This document shows positions 33,709 to 42,442 of a stretch of DNA of 64,000 nt, in pieces. Position numbers and translations under genes: made by a program. Source of the DNA: Gemmatimonadaceae bacterium (lineage in GTDB: Bacteria > Gemmatimonadota > Gemmatimonadetes > Gemmatimonadales > Gemmatimonadaceae); NCBI GenBank assembly GCA_022843265.1, contig JALHNZ010000005.1:53183-117182 (forward strand). Reading direction: 5' to 3'. Under the pieces are notes generated by a model. The model ran no database searches, was not told where the DNA came from, and saw only the letters and a program-made list of their open reading frames with translations. Numbering within the stretch: the stretch's first letter is position 1; each line of letters begins with the position of its first letter.

Positions 33709-34568
33709 GCGGACTCGGCGAGCAAGCTGCGCAGCGCGTCAAGCAAGCCTTCGTTGGTAAACGGCTTGGCGAGCAGCTTTCGGGGTTCTTCAACGCCATC
33801 GAGCAGGCCAGGTTCATCTCCCGCGTACGCCGAGATGAACAAGACGGGCAAATCGCGGTCGAGCATGCGCAGCTCGCGCGCGAGATCACGTCCGCCCATG
33901 ACAGGCATCACCACATCGGTGATAACGGCAACGATATGCGCTCGCTCCGCGTGCCATAGTCGCAGCGCCGCTTCGCCGTCTCGTGCTTCGCGCACACCAA
34001 AGCCCTGCCCCAGCAACATGCGACGCACGACACTGCGCACGGCGCTTTCGTCTTCGACCAGCAGGACCGTGGCGCGCCGACGGCTCGCGGCATCGGTGTC
34101 GACCGGGAGGTAGAGAAACGCGCGCGTGCCGTAGGAGATCGCGCTATCGAGCCACAGCGCGCCACGCACCGCGCGCAGGGCGTCCAGCACCGTGGTCAAT
34201 CCGCGCGATTCTTCAGCGTAGAGATCGATGGCTTTTACGCGCGTGACTTCGTCCATACCGGTGCCCGTATCCTGCACCGTAACACGCATGTACTTGCCAG
34301 GCGCGAGTGGTGGCACGGGCCCAAGCTCGGCGCCGGCGGCCTCAACATGCTCCGTGCGAATGGTCAGCGTGCCACCAGCCGACATGGCGCGCAGCGCGTT
34401 GTCCACGAGCGCAAAGATTGACGCACGCAACGCTTCAGGAGCGATGGTGACATCTCCCGGAACGAGCGCCGGCTCACACCGCACCTTGATCTTCGCGTCT
34501 GCAGCGCGCGCTTTGATTTCTGGTAATGCGGCCCGCAACAGCTCGTGAAGATCCGACGGCGTGCTCAT
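33705..34568 (-). CDS. HATPase-REC protein lacking a dimerisation/His domain
   Basis: 287 residues. Residues about 1-155 are an ATPase domain of histidine kinases: N box SIFALVDNALRAMSAGG, G1 DTGTGMDE, and a G2 region RGLTTVLDALRAVRGALWLD ending in SYGTRAFLYLPV. The G2 box is degenerate (GLTTV). Residues about 165-287 are a receiver with LLVEDES, acceptor Asp in VITDVVMPVMGG and Lys in LLAKPF. There is no HisKA domain or phosphorylatable His, so it cannot be a complete kinase. It may bind ATP, act with another kinase, or have degraded. It lies in the middle of a metabolic operon with 4-base overlaps at both ends. Confidence 0.82.
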   Translation of the reverse strand: MSTPSDLHELLRAALPEIKARAADAKIKVRCEPALVPGDVTIAPEALRASIFALVDNALRAMSAGGTLTIRTEHVEAAGAELGPVPPLAPGKYMRVTVQDTGTGMDEVTRVKAIDLYAEESRGLTTVLDALRAVRGALWLDSAISYGTRAFLYLPVDTDAASRRRATVLLVEDESAVRSVVRRMLLGQGFGVREARDGEAALRLWHAERAHIVAVITDVVMPVMGGRDLARELRMLDRDLPVLFISAYAGDEPGLLDGVEEPRKLLAKPFTNEGLLDALRSLLAESA

Positions 34569-35809
34569 GCGCGAAGCTCGTACAATGCGGCGAGCAGCCG
34601 GTCGATTTCACGATCCGTGGTATACGCCATGCAACCAATGCGCAACAGGCCCTCGTCTTCCACACCCAGTCGTTTGGCGACCGTACTCGCGTAGAAGTCG
34701 CCATTGGATGCGTAGAGACCGCGTGCGGCCAGTGCACGTGCGGCCGCATCGGACCCACCGCGAACGCGCATGCTCACGGTGGCGGTTCGCGAGCTGCCAG
34801 GCAGCGGGCCAACCGGTGTCACCCACGGCATGCGGCCAATACCGTCCCACAAATGCGCGACCAGCTGTTCACCACGATGATGCAGCGTGTCGAGCGTGGC
34901 GGCGAGCCGGTCGCGTCGAGAACCCAACTCCGCAGACGCGAGCGAGGCAAGAAAATCCACGGCCGCGGCCGCGCCGACAATGCCTTCGTGATTCTGCGTA
35001 CCGGTTTCCAGTCGTTCCGACCCCACATTGGGTGCCGGCTCAAGCTTGGGCACATCAAGCGCCGCGATTGCCGCCGCCTTTCCGTACAGCACGCCGATAT
35101 GCGGACCGTAGAACTTGTAGGCCGAACACGCCAGAAAATCACAACCGATGGCTTGCACGTCGACCAGATGGTGCGGCGCGTAGTGGACCGCATCAACAAC
35201 GGTCAGGGCACCAGTGTCTTTCGCCATCGCAATGAGCGAGCGCACATCGGTGATGGTGCCCAGTGCGTTTGAGGCGGCACCGAGCGCGACCACTTTGGTG
35301 CGCGGTGACAGCGCACGTGCGTACGCATCAAAATCAAGATGAGACGTGTGCAGATCAAGCGGAATCCACTTGAGCACGATACCGCGCTCTTTTTCCAGCG
35401 CTTGCCACGGTGCGATGTTGGCGTGGTGATCGAGCTCGCTCACGATGATCTCATCCCCCGCCGACAACGTGCGTCCAATGGCGCGGGAGAGGTGATACAT
35501 GAGCGTCGTCATATTTGCGCCGAAGGCGATCTCGTGCGGCGCCGCGTTCAGAAACTCACCGAGCGTAGTGCGCGACGCCTCAATCAGGGCGTCGGTTTCC
35601 TGACTCGTCGGATACTGCCAGTGGGTATTCGCGTTGTGATGAAACAGATAATCCGTCATCGCGTGCGCGACACTCTTCGGCACCTGTGTGCCACCTGGTC
35701 CATCAAAATACGCCACGTGTTCATCGCCATGTGTTCGCTCAAGCGCGGGAAACAGCGAGCGAATGGTGTGCGTGTCAGCAACCGTGTGTGTGAGCAATGG
35801 GCCGGTCAT
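34565..35809 (-). CDS. Cysteine desulfurase-like aminotransferase (class V)
   Basis: 414 residues, fold-type I PLP enzyme. Motifs: YFDGPGGTQVP near the N-terminus, NMTTLMYHLSRAIGRTL, ELDHHANIAPW, DAVHYAPHHLVDV, and the PLP Lys in ACSAYKFYGPHIG. The family (cysteine desulfurase-like, VC1184 type) is close to SufS/CsdA, but the persulfide Cys loop of true desulfurases is not evident, so sulfur transfer is uncertain. It overlaps both neighbouring genes by 4 bases. No suf or isc genes are near. Confidence 0.87.
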   Translation of the reverse strand: MTGPLLTHTVADTHTIRSLFPALERTHGDEHVAYFDGPGGTQVPKSVAHAMTDYLFHHNANTHWQYPTSQETDALIEASRTTLGEFLNAAPHEIAFGANMTTLMYHLSRAIGRTLSAGDEIIVSELDHHANIAPWQALEKERGIVLKWIPLDLHTSHLDFDAYARALSPRTKVVALGAASNALGTITDVRSLIAMAKDTGALTVVDAVHYAPHHLVDVQAIGCDFLACSAYKFYGPHIGVLYGKAAAIAALDVPKLEPAPNVGSERLETGTQNHEGIVGAAAAVDFLASLASAELGSRRDRLAATLDTLHHRGEQLVAHLWDGIGRMPWVTPVGPLPGSSRTATVSMRVRGGSDAAARALAARGLYASNGDFYASTVAKRLGVEDEGLLRIGCMAYTTDREIDRLLAALYELRA

Positions 35810-36729
35810 GAGTGTGAAGAGCCGAGCGGAAGCGGACCAGCGCGAAGCGCGACACCGGCGAGTCGCTCGACAACGCGAACGGCCTCGACGTGATCTGCAT
35901 CTTCGCCGAGTTCATGGTGCGCCATGCGCCACAGCTCAGCGGTCAGTTGCAGCAAGGGCGATGGAATTTTCTGTGCGCGCGCAAGATCAGCGGCAATGCC
36001 AACATCCTTGTCCAGCAGCGCCGCCCGAAACGTACGCGGGAACGCACCCGTCAGCACCCGCTCTGGAAAGAGATTTTCCGTGGCATTGCTACGGCCGCTT
36101 GACGCGTTGATCACGTCGAGCGCGAGATCCGGTCGCACGCCGGCACTCGCCAGCGCGGCCAGTCCTTCGGCCGCGCCCCAGATTTGCATGGCCAGCAGCG
36201 CGTTGTTCACCGCTTTGAGGGCGTGTCCGGCACCCACTGGTCCGGCGTGCACAATGCGTTGTCCGAAGGATTCGAGAATCGGTCGCACACGCTCAATCGC
36301 GTCGGCGTCGCCGCCGCACATGACCGTAAGCGCGCCGCGTTCTGCGCCGATCACACCACCTGAAACCGGTGCATCGACAAAATGCACACCCTGCGCAGCC
36401 AGCCGACTCGCAATCTGTCGCGATGTGGCCGGGTCTCCGGATGTGCAGTCGAGCAGCGTGCTGCCGGGCGCCATGGACGCAAGCAGACCATCGGGACCAT
36501 CGAGCAGCGACGCGACGTCTTTTGACGTGGGCAAGCAGGTAATCACCACATCGCGCTCGGATGCTGCGGCAGCCGGTGTTCGCCGCAGTCCCGCCGAGTG
36601 CTCTGTGGCGAAGTGTTCGGCACGCGACAACGTGCGATTCCACACGACCAGATCGAAGCGATCGCCAGCGAGATGACGCGCCATCGGGGTGCCGATAGCG
36701 CCAAGGCCGAGAAAAGCGGTGCGTAGCAT
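35806..36729 (-). CDS. NAD(P)-dependent beta-hydroxyacid dehydrogenase
   Basis: 307 residues. Rossmann motif FLGLGAIGTPMARHLAG, substrate motif DAPVSGGVIGAERGAL, and catalytic Lys in GHALKAVNNALLAM place it in the 3-hydroxyisobutyrate/tartronate-semialdehyde dehydrogenase family. It oxidises a beta-hydroxyacid with NAD or NADP; which one is not clear. It is the promoter-proximal gene of the five-gene operon. Upstream an AT-rich TTATTTTT lies about 6 bases from the ATG with no Shine-Dalgarno. Confidence 0.88.
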   Translation of the reverse strand: MLRTAFLGLGAIGTPMARHLAGDRFDLVVWNRTLSRAEHFATEHSAGLRRTPAAAASERDVVITCLPTSKDVASLLDGPDGLLASMAPGSTLLDCTSGDPATSRQIASRLAAQGVHFVDAPVSGGVIGAERGALTVMCGGDADAIERVRPILESFGQRIVHAGPVGAGHALKAVNNALLAMQIWGAAEGLAALASAGVRPDLALDVINASSGRSNATENLFPERVLTGAFPRTFRAALLDKDVGIAADLARAQKIPSPLLQLTAELWRMAHHELGEDADHVEAVRVVERLAGVALRAGPLPLGSSHS

Positions 36730-36788
36730 GATGAAAAATAATCGGATCCGGGGCTCCTCGCTTCACCCAGTGCGCACCGCGAGGTAAC

Positions 36789-38258
36789 TTGCCCCCGCCA
36801 ACGCCCCTTATGATGCCGACGCCCACGAACCCCGATCGCCCGCTCGCGGCGCTGCTGATGCCGGACCTGCTCGAGCTTCTCGAGGAGGCGCCGCACAGTA
36901 TCGGTGCGCAAACGGAGGAGATGCATCCGGCCGACCTCGCGGATATCGCGGAGCTGATGCCGCTGGAAAGCGTGGCGGCGTTGCTCGCGGCGCTGCCCAA
37001 GGAGCGTGCGGCCGACGTGCTCGAGTATCTCGACGAGGAGTTGCGGACCGAGGTGCTGGAAACACTCTCGGCGCGTGACGCGGCGACGCTCGTTGAGCAG
37101 ATGACGCCGGACGAGCGCGCGGACGTGCTCGATGAGCTGGATGAGGAAACGGCCGACGACATTCTTTCGGAGTTGACGCCGGCCGCGGCCGCGGAAACCG
37201 AACGCCTGCTCGCGTACGATCCGTACACGGCCGGCGGTCTGATGACCACCGAGTTTGTCTCGGTGGCGGAATCGCTGACGGTGGAAGAAGCGCTGCGTGC
37301 TGTGCGCGCCATGGCGCGCGCGGGCCGGAAAGAGGCGATGTACACGGTGTACACCACGGACGAGGGCGGTCGACTGCGTGGCGTGCTGTCATTGCGCGAA
37401 CTGCTCGCGGCGCCCGAAGGGGCGCGACTGACCGACCTCGCGTGGAGTGAGGTCGTGAGCGTTGGCCCGCATATGGGCCAGGAAGAAGTCTCGAATATTA
37501 CGTCGAACTACGACCTCGTCGCGTTGCCGGTTGTTGATGAACAGCGCCGACTGCTTGGTGTGGTGACGGTGGACGACGTGATCGACGTCATCCAGGAAGA
37601 GCAGACGGAAGACGCGCAGAAGTTTGGTGGTATGGAAGCGCTCGATGAGCCGTATATGCAGATCGGCATCTTCGATATGCTCAAGAAGCGTGGCGGATGG
37701 CTGGCCGTTTTGTTCGTTGGTGAGCTGTTCACCGCGTCGGCGATTCATCGGTATGAAGGCCAGCTCGACAAGCTGCTGATTCTGACGTCATTCATTCCAC
37801 TGATTATCGCGTCGGGTGGCAACAGTGGGTCGCAGGCGACATCGCTGATCATTCGCGCCATGGCGCTGGGTGAAGTCACGCTGAAAGACTGGTGGCGTGT
37901 TGCGCGGCGCGAGTTGCCCACGGGTTTTTCGCTCGGTCTGTTGCTCGGTGCCATGGGCTTCGTGCGCATCATGGTGTGGCAGAGCATGGCCAACGGCAGC
38001 TGGAGCGTTGGCAACATCGCGCTCGGACATGACTACGAAGGTCTCGCCCTGCCGATTGCATTTACGGTGTCGGTGGCGCTGGTGGGCGTCGTCACCTTTG
38101 GCTCGCTGGTCGGCTCGATGCTCCCGTTCATTCTGCGCCGACTTGGCGCGGATCCCGCGAGCGCATCGGCGCCGTTTGTCGCCACGCTGGTCGATGTGAG
38201 CGGCATCATTATTTACTTCACCGCGGCGTCTATTTTTCTTCGCAGCGTACTGAGCTGA
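36789..38258 (+). CDS. mgtE: Magnesium transporter
   Basis: 489 residues. MgtE N-domain with the repeated acidic helices (HPADLADIAELMP, ERAADVLEYLDEELR, RADVLDELDEETADDIL), two CBS domains (from LLAYDPYTAGGLMTTEFV to VVTVDDVIDVI), then five membrane helices including the GGNSGSQATSLIIRAMALGE signature of the Mg2+ pore. It forms a Mg2+-gated channel in the inner membrane. The TTG start is chosen because GAGGT lies 5 bases upstream; an ATG seven codons in is less well placed. The gap upstream is only 60 bases and holds no M-box. Confidence 0.94.
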   Translation: MPPPTPLMMPTPTNPDRPLAALLMPDLLELLEEAPHSIGAQTEEMHPADLADIAELMPLESVAALLAALPKERAADVLEYLDEELRTEVLETLSARDAATLVEQMTPDERADVLDELDEETADDILSELTPAAAAETERLLAYDPYTAGGLMTTEFVSVAESLTVEEALRAVRAMARAGRKEAMYTVYTTDEGGRLRGVLSLRELLAAPEGARLTDLAWSEVVSVGPHMGQEEVSNITSNYDLVALPVVDEQRRLLGVVTVDDVIDVIQEEQTEDAQKFGGMEALDEPYMQIGIFDMLKKRGGWLAVLFVGELFTASAIHRYEGQLDKLLILTSFIPLIIASGGNSGSQATSLIIRAMALGEVTLKDWWRVARRELPTGFSLGLLLGAMGFVRIMVWQSMANGSWSVGNIALGHDYEGLALPIAFTVSVALVGVVTFGSLVGSMLPFILRRLGADPASASAPFVATLVDVSGIIIYFTAASIFLRSVLS

Positions 38259-38260
38259 GC

Positions 38261-39184
38261 TTGCCCGAAACACCTGTAGGCGGAAAACCGTCGGCGCTGC
38301 GAGCGACGTTGTGGGTTTTGTTGAGCGCGTGTTGTTTTGGGTCCGTATCGCCACTCACGGCGCTGGCCACCAACGATGGCAGTGCGCTGCAAACGGTGCA
38401 GCTGTGGCGATACGGGACCTCGGCATTGTTGCTCGGGATTGCCGCGTATCGCGCGCGCCAACGTGATCCGGTGGCGCGCACCCTGCGTCCGGTTTGGCTT
38501 CAGCCCGACATCACACTGCTCGGTGGTGGTGCGCAGTTTCTCGTGGCGTCGCTGAGCCTGTCGGCGCTCAGATATTTGCCGGCGGCCACAATCGGATTTT
38601 TGTTTTACACGTATCCGGCGTGGGTAACCGTACTCAGCGCCGTACGCGGCATTGAAGTGGTGACCAAAATGAAGGTGCTTGCGCTGGTGCTCGCACTCGC
38701 CGGCGTTGCCGCGATGGTGGGTTCCCCTGGCGGCAGCGCACTGTCGCCGATTGGCGTGCTGCTCGCGATGTCCGCCGCGTTGGTCTATGCCGTGTACATA
38801 CCCGCCATGAGTGTGCGTCAGCGCAACATTTCACCCTTGAGTGCGTCGCACGCGGTTGCTGTTGGCGGCACACTCTGCTTTGCGGTGTGGTGCCTCGTGA
38901 CCGGCGAGCTGTGGGAGTGGCCGGGGCTCCGCGTATTGTCGCTCAGTGTCGCGATGGGTGCGCTGACCGCACTGGCGTTCCTGGGCTTTCTCACGGGGCT
39001 GGCTGGGTTGGGTCCGGTGCGTGCGGCGATCATGAGCACGATCGAGCCGGTGTGGACCGCTGTGCTCGGGCTGTTGGTGCTGGGTCAGCAACTCGGGATT
39101 GGCACGCTGTTTGGCGGCGCAGGGATTCTGGCCGCCGTGGTGATTTTGCAGCGGCCGGCGAAAAAGCTGCCAGCGCACCCCTGA
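38261..39184 (+). CDS. EamA/DMT-family transporter
   Basis: 307 residues with ten hydrophobic helices in two EamA repeats. The first begins TLWVLLSACCFGSVSPLTALA and includes LRYLPAATIGFLFYTYPAWVTVLSA; the second repeats the pattern at IGVLLAMSAALVYAVYIPAMS and RAAIMSTIEPVWTAVLGLLVLGQ. Such proteins export amino acids or other small metabolites. TTG start two bases after the mgtE stop, so probably cotranscribed. Substrate unknown. Confidence 0.88.
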   Translation: MPETPVGGKPSALRATLWVLLSACCFGSVSPLTALATNDGSALQTVQLWRYGTSALLLGIAAYRARQRDPVARTLRPVWLQPDITLLGGGAQFLVASLSLSALRYLPAATIGFLFYTYPAWVTVLSAVRGIEVVTKMKVLALVLALAGVAAMVGSPGGSALSPIGVLLAMSAALVYAVYIPAMSVRQRNISPLSASHAVAVGGTLCFAVWCLVTGELWEWPGLRVLSLSVAMGALTALAFLGFLTGLAGLGPVRAAIMSTIEPVWTAVLGLLVLGQQLGIGTLFGGAGILAAVVILQRPAKKLPAHP

Positions 39185-39335
39185 ACGGCGCACGTCCACA
39201 CCGCGCGAGGCGTTCTCGGATGCGCCTGTAGGCGAACCGTGACGAATGTTGCCGCGCCGGTGACTCCAACGTCGCTAGATTCGTCAAGCTGAGACGTGCG
39301 TTTGTGGTGTTCGTTTCCCACCGAAGAGACCCGAC

Positions 39336-40352
39336 ATGGCCAAACATCTGGTGACCGGCGCGGCCGGTTTCATCGGTTTCCATACCAGCAAACGATTGCT
39401 TGAGCGCGGCGACGAAGTCGTCGGGCTCGACATTGTGAACGACTACTACGATGTCACGCTCAAGGAAGCGCGGCTCAAAATGCTAGCCGAGTTTCCGGCG
39501 TTCCGATTGGAACGTGTGAAGCTTGAGGATCGAGCTGAGGTGGAGCGCGTATTTCGCGAGGGGCAGTTTGAGCGAGTCATCAACCTGGCCGCGCAGGCAG
39601 GCGTTCGCTATTCGCTCACGCATCCGCACACGTACATCGACAGCAATCTTGTGGGCTTCTTGCACATTCTCGAAGGCTGCCGACATCACGGCGTCAAGCA
39701 TTTGACGTACGCGTCGTCATCGAGCGTGTACGGCGCGAACACGGCCATGCCGTTTTCAGTGCATCAGAACGTGGATCATCCGGTGTCGCTGTATGCCGCC
39801 ACGAAAAAAGCCAACGAACTGATGGCGCATACCTACAGCCACTTGTACGGCTTGCCAACCACAGGCTTGCGGTTCTTCACCGTGTATGGTCCGTGGGGGC
39901 GCCCGGATATGGCGCTGTTCCTGTTTACCAAAGCGATTCTGGAAGGTCGCCCGATCGATGTGTTCAACCACGGGCAGATGCAGCGTGATTTTACATACAT
40001 CGACGACATCGTTGAGGGCGTGATTCGCACCTCGGATCACACCGCGCTGACCAACGCTGACTGGGATTCCGATAATCCGGACCCGGCCACGAGTCGCGCG
40101 CCCTATCGCATTTACAACATCGGCAACAACAATCCGGTCGAGCTCATGGAGCTGATCCGGACGCTTGAGGAACATCTCGGGCGCACGGCCGAGAAGAACA
40201 TGCTCCCCATGCAGCCCGGCGACGTACCGGCCACGTACGCCGACGTTGAGGCGCTGGTTCAGGATGTTGGTTTCGCACCGAAAACGCCGATTGCTCACGG
40301 CGTGAAGGAATTCGTGCAGTGGTATCGCTCGTATTACAACATCGGAGATTGA
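39336..40352 (+). CDS. UDP-glucuronate 4-epimerase
   Basis: 338 residues, extended SDR fold. NAD motif [11 protein letters not shown] (residues 6-16), catalytic Ser region [10 protein letters not shown] and Tyr153/Lys157 in [11 protein letters not shown]. The region [18 protein letters not shown] is typical of UDP-glucuronate epimerases (LpsL/Cap1J type) rather than GalE. It converts UDP-glucuronate to UDP-galacturonate. The next gene, 3 bases on, makes UDP-glucuronate, so the pair forms a two-step supply of UDP-galacturonate for capsule or envelope polysaccharide. No glycosyltransferase genes adjoin. Confidence 0.9.
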   Translation: MAKHLVTGAAGFIGFHTSKRLLERGDEVVGLDIVNDYYDVTLKEARLKMLAEFPAFRLERVKLEDRAEVERVFREGQFERVINLAAQAGVRYSLTHPHTYIDSNLVGFLHILEGCRHHGVKHLTYASSSSVYGANTAMPFSVHQNVDHPVSLYAATKKANELMAHTYSHLYGLPTTGLRFFTVYGPWGRPDMALFLFTKAILEGRPIDVFNHGQMQRDFTYIDDIVEGVIRTSDHTALTNADWDSDNPDPATSRAPYRIYNIGNNNPVELMELIRTLEEHLGRTAEKNMLPMQPGDVPATYADVEALVQDVGFAPKTPIAHGVKEFVQWYRSYYNIGD

Positions 40353-40355
40353 TGC

Positions 40356-41669
40356 GTGCGGATTGCGATGGTTGGGACGGGATATGTCGGCTTGGTATCG
40401 GGCGCGTGTTTTGCGGAGTTTGGCCCCACGGTCACGTGCGTGGATGTCAACGCCGAGAAAGTTGAGCGCCTTCGCCGCGGTGAGATTCCGATTTACGAGA
40501 ACGGACTCGAAGAGCTGGTCCAGAAAGGGCTCAAAGCGCAGCGACTGTTTTTCACGACCGATCTGGCGGCTGCCGTGCGAGATGCCGATGCCGTCTTTAT
40601 CGCGGTCGGCACTCCAAGTCGTCGCGGTGACGGGCACGCGGATTTGCGTTTCGTCGAGGCGGCAGCGGTAGAAGTGGCCAAGGCACTGACCGGATACACG
40701 GTGGTGGTGACCAAGAGCACGGTGCCTGTAGGCACCGGGCGCAAAGTGGCGCGGATCATTCGTGAAACAGCGCCCGACGCCGATTTCGATGTGGTGTCGA
40801 ACCCGGAGTTTCTGCGCGAAGGCTCAGCCATCGGCGACTTCATGCGCCCCGATCGTGTGGTGATTGGTGCGGAGACGGAGCGCGCACAGGCTGTGATGAA
40901 GCAGCTGTACCGCCCGCTCTATCTGAATGAAACGCCGATCGTGATGACGTCACTTGAGACGTCGGAACTCACCAAGTACGCGGCCAACGCGTTTCTCGCC
41001 ACAAAAATCACGTTCATCAACGAGATGGCGGAGTTGTGCGAAAAGGTGGGCGCCAATGTGCAGGATGTGGCGCGCGGCATGGGCCTTGATGGCCGCATTG
41101 GGAAGAAATTCTTGCACGCCGGTCCGGGATACGGCGGCTCATGCTTTCCCAAGGATACCGTCGCGCTCGCACGCACCGCCCAGGAGTATGGCGCACCGGC
41201 GCGCATTGTGGAGACGGTGATTCAGGTGAACGATACGCGTAAAGGCGCGATGGCTTCGCGTGTAATGCAGGCCTGCGGCGGTAGTGTGCGCGGCAAAACC
41301 GTTGGTGTACTCGGTGTGGCATTCAAACCGAACACCGACGATATGCGAGAGGCCCCCTCACTCGCGATTGTGCCGGCGCTGCAGGATGCTGGCGCTGTGG
41401 TTCGCGCATACGACCCAGCGGCAATGCACGAAGCGCAGCCGTTGCTGCCCGACGTGGTGTGGTGCGATGGGCCGTACGATGTTGCCGAAGGCGCCGACGT
41501 GCTGGTGCTGATCACCGAGTGGAACGAGTTCCGCGCGCTCGATCTTGAGCGCCTTGGTCGCGCCATGACGTCACGCGTGCTGGTGGACCTGCGCAATGTG
41601 TATCCCGCCGAAGAAGCCGCGGCGGCGGGCTTTTCGTACACCGGTATCGGGCGCGGTCCAGCGCGCTGA
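40356..41669 (+). CDS. UDP-glucose 6-dehydrogenase
   Basis: 437 residues. Rossmann MVGTGYVGLVSGACFAEFG at the N-terminus, the TKSTVPVGTGR segment, SNPEFLREGSAIGDFMRPDR, and the catalytic Cys in GYGGSCFPKD near residue 262. It oxidises UDP-glucose to UDP-glucuronate with two NAD+. GTG start (ATG two codons on is used inside the same motif). Cotranscribed with the epimerase upstream. Ends two bases from the convergent SURF1 gene. Confidence 0.94.
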   Translation: MRIAMVGTGYVGLVSGACFAEFGPTVTCVDVNAEKVERLRRGEIPIYENGLEELVQKGLKAQRLFFTTDLAAAVRDADAVFIAVGTPSRRGDGHADLRFVEAAAVEVAKALTGYTVVVTKSTVPVGTGRKVARIIRETAPDADFDVVSNPEFLREGSAIGDFMRPDRVVIGAETERAQAVMKQLYRPLYLNETPIVMTSLETSELTKYAANAFLATKITFINEMAELCEKVGANVQDVARGMGLDGRIGKKFLHAGPGYGGSCFPKDTVALARTAQEYGAPARIVETVIQVNDTRKGAMASRVMQACGGSVRGKTVGVLGVAFKPNTDDMREAPSLAIVPALQDAGAVVRAYDPAAMHEAQPLLPDVVWCDGPYDVAEGADVLVLITEWNEFRALDLERLGRAMTSRVLVDLRNVYPAEEAAAAGFSYTGIGRGPAR

Positions 41670-41671
41670 GG

Positions 41672-42442
41672 CTACGTTCCAGCTGTTGCGGTGGTGACGC
41701 GCTGCTCACGCTTGCGGCGCGTCACCAGCACCGCCCCGTAGCCAACCACAAACACGATCGCAAAGGCGAACCACTGCACCGCGTAACTCTTGTGCGGCCC
41801 TTCGTCCATGGTCGGGAGTGGGAATCGCGCCGGCGTGACACCACCGGTTGCGGCGTAGCCACCAATCGTATCGCCGAACTGGTACACGAGCATTGGCGCC
41901 ACGGGCGCGTTCCACTGCGCCGCGAGTGTATCACGCTCCAGCCAGCGAAACGCACGATCGTCAGACTGTAAACGAGGCGCACCGGCGGCCGGACGCTGAA
42001 AGGCGTCAACGCGACCGTCGATGGTAATGGTATCGGACTCGCGCCACTGGCTGAGGTCGACCGTGCGACCGTTCGGCGAGTAGACCCAGCCGCGGACCAA
42101 CGGCACCAGCGTGTCGGTATTCGGCAGGCTGAGTGGCGTGATAATCCACACGCCAGGTGATCCGCCACGCGTGCGCGCTGCAAGCACGACTTCCTGATCG
42201 TACTGAGCCACGCCCACACCCGTGACGCGACGCCAGCGTGCATCACCCGTGTCACGAGCCATCACTTCGCGCACAGGCTCCGCACCGTTATCAAACCGCG
42301 ATGCGACCTGATCGTTGTACGCGCGTCGTTCGGTCAGTCGGTCAAGTTGCCAGATACCGAGTCTGATGCAGAGTGCTGCAGCAGCGACGGTCACGATACC
42401 AAAGACCACGGTATTCAGCGTGCGCGCAACGCGAGCACTCAC
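41672..42442 (-). CDS. SURF1 family protein
   Basis: 256 residues. Two terminal membrane helices enclose a periplasmic domain: TM1 TVVFGIVTVAAAALCIRLGIWQLDR, WRRVTGVGVAQYDQEVVLAARTRGGSPGVWIITPL, PLVRGWVYSPNGRTV, and TM2 AVQWFAFAIVFVVGYGAVLV. The GIWQL, GxWV/RGWV and QWFA motifs define SURF1/Shy1. The family assists haem insertion into cytochrome c oxidase, implying aerobic respiration. No oxidase genes lie nearby. The GTG start overlaps the glgB stop (GTGA), an unexpected partner. Confidence 0.9.
   Translation of the reverse strand: MSARVARTLNTVVFGIVTVAAAALCIRLGIWQLDRLTERRAYNDQVASRFDNGAEPVREVMARDTGDARWRRVTGVGVAQYDQEVVLAARTRGGSPGVWIITPLSLPNTDTLVPLVRGWVYSPNGRTVDLSQWRESDTITIDGRVDAFQRPAAGAPRLQSDDRAFRWLERDTLAAQWNAPVAPMLVYQFGDTIGGYAATGGVTPARFPLPTMDEGPHKSYAVQWFAFAIVFVVGYGAVLVTRRKREQRVTTATAGT

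Noticed and set aside
36730..36788. M-box magnesium riboswitch before mgtE
   Set aside because: Only 60 bases are available before a TTG start with its own Shine-Dalgarno; no M-box structure fits.
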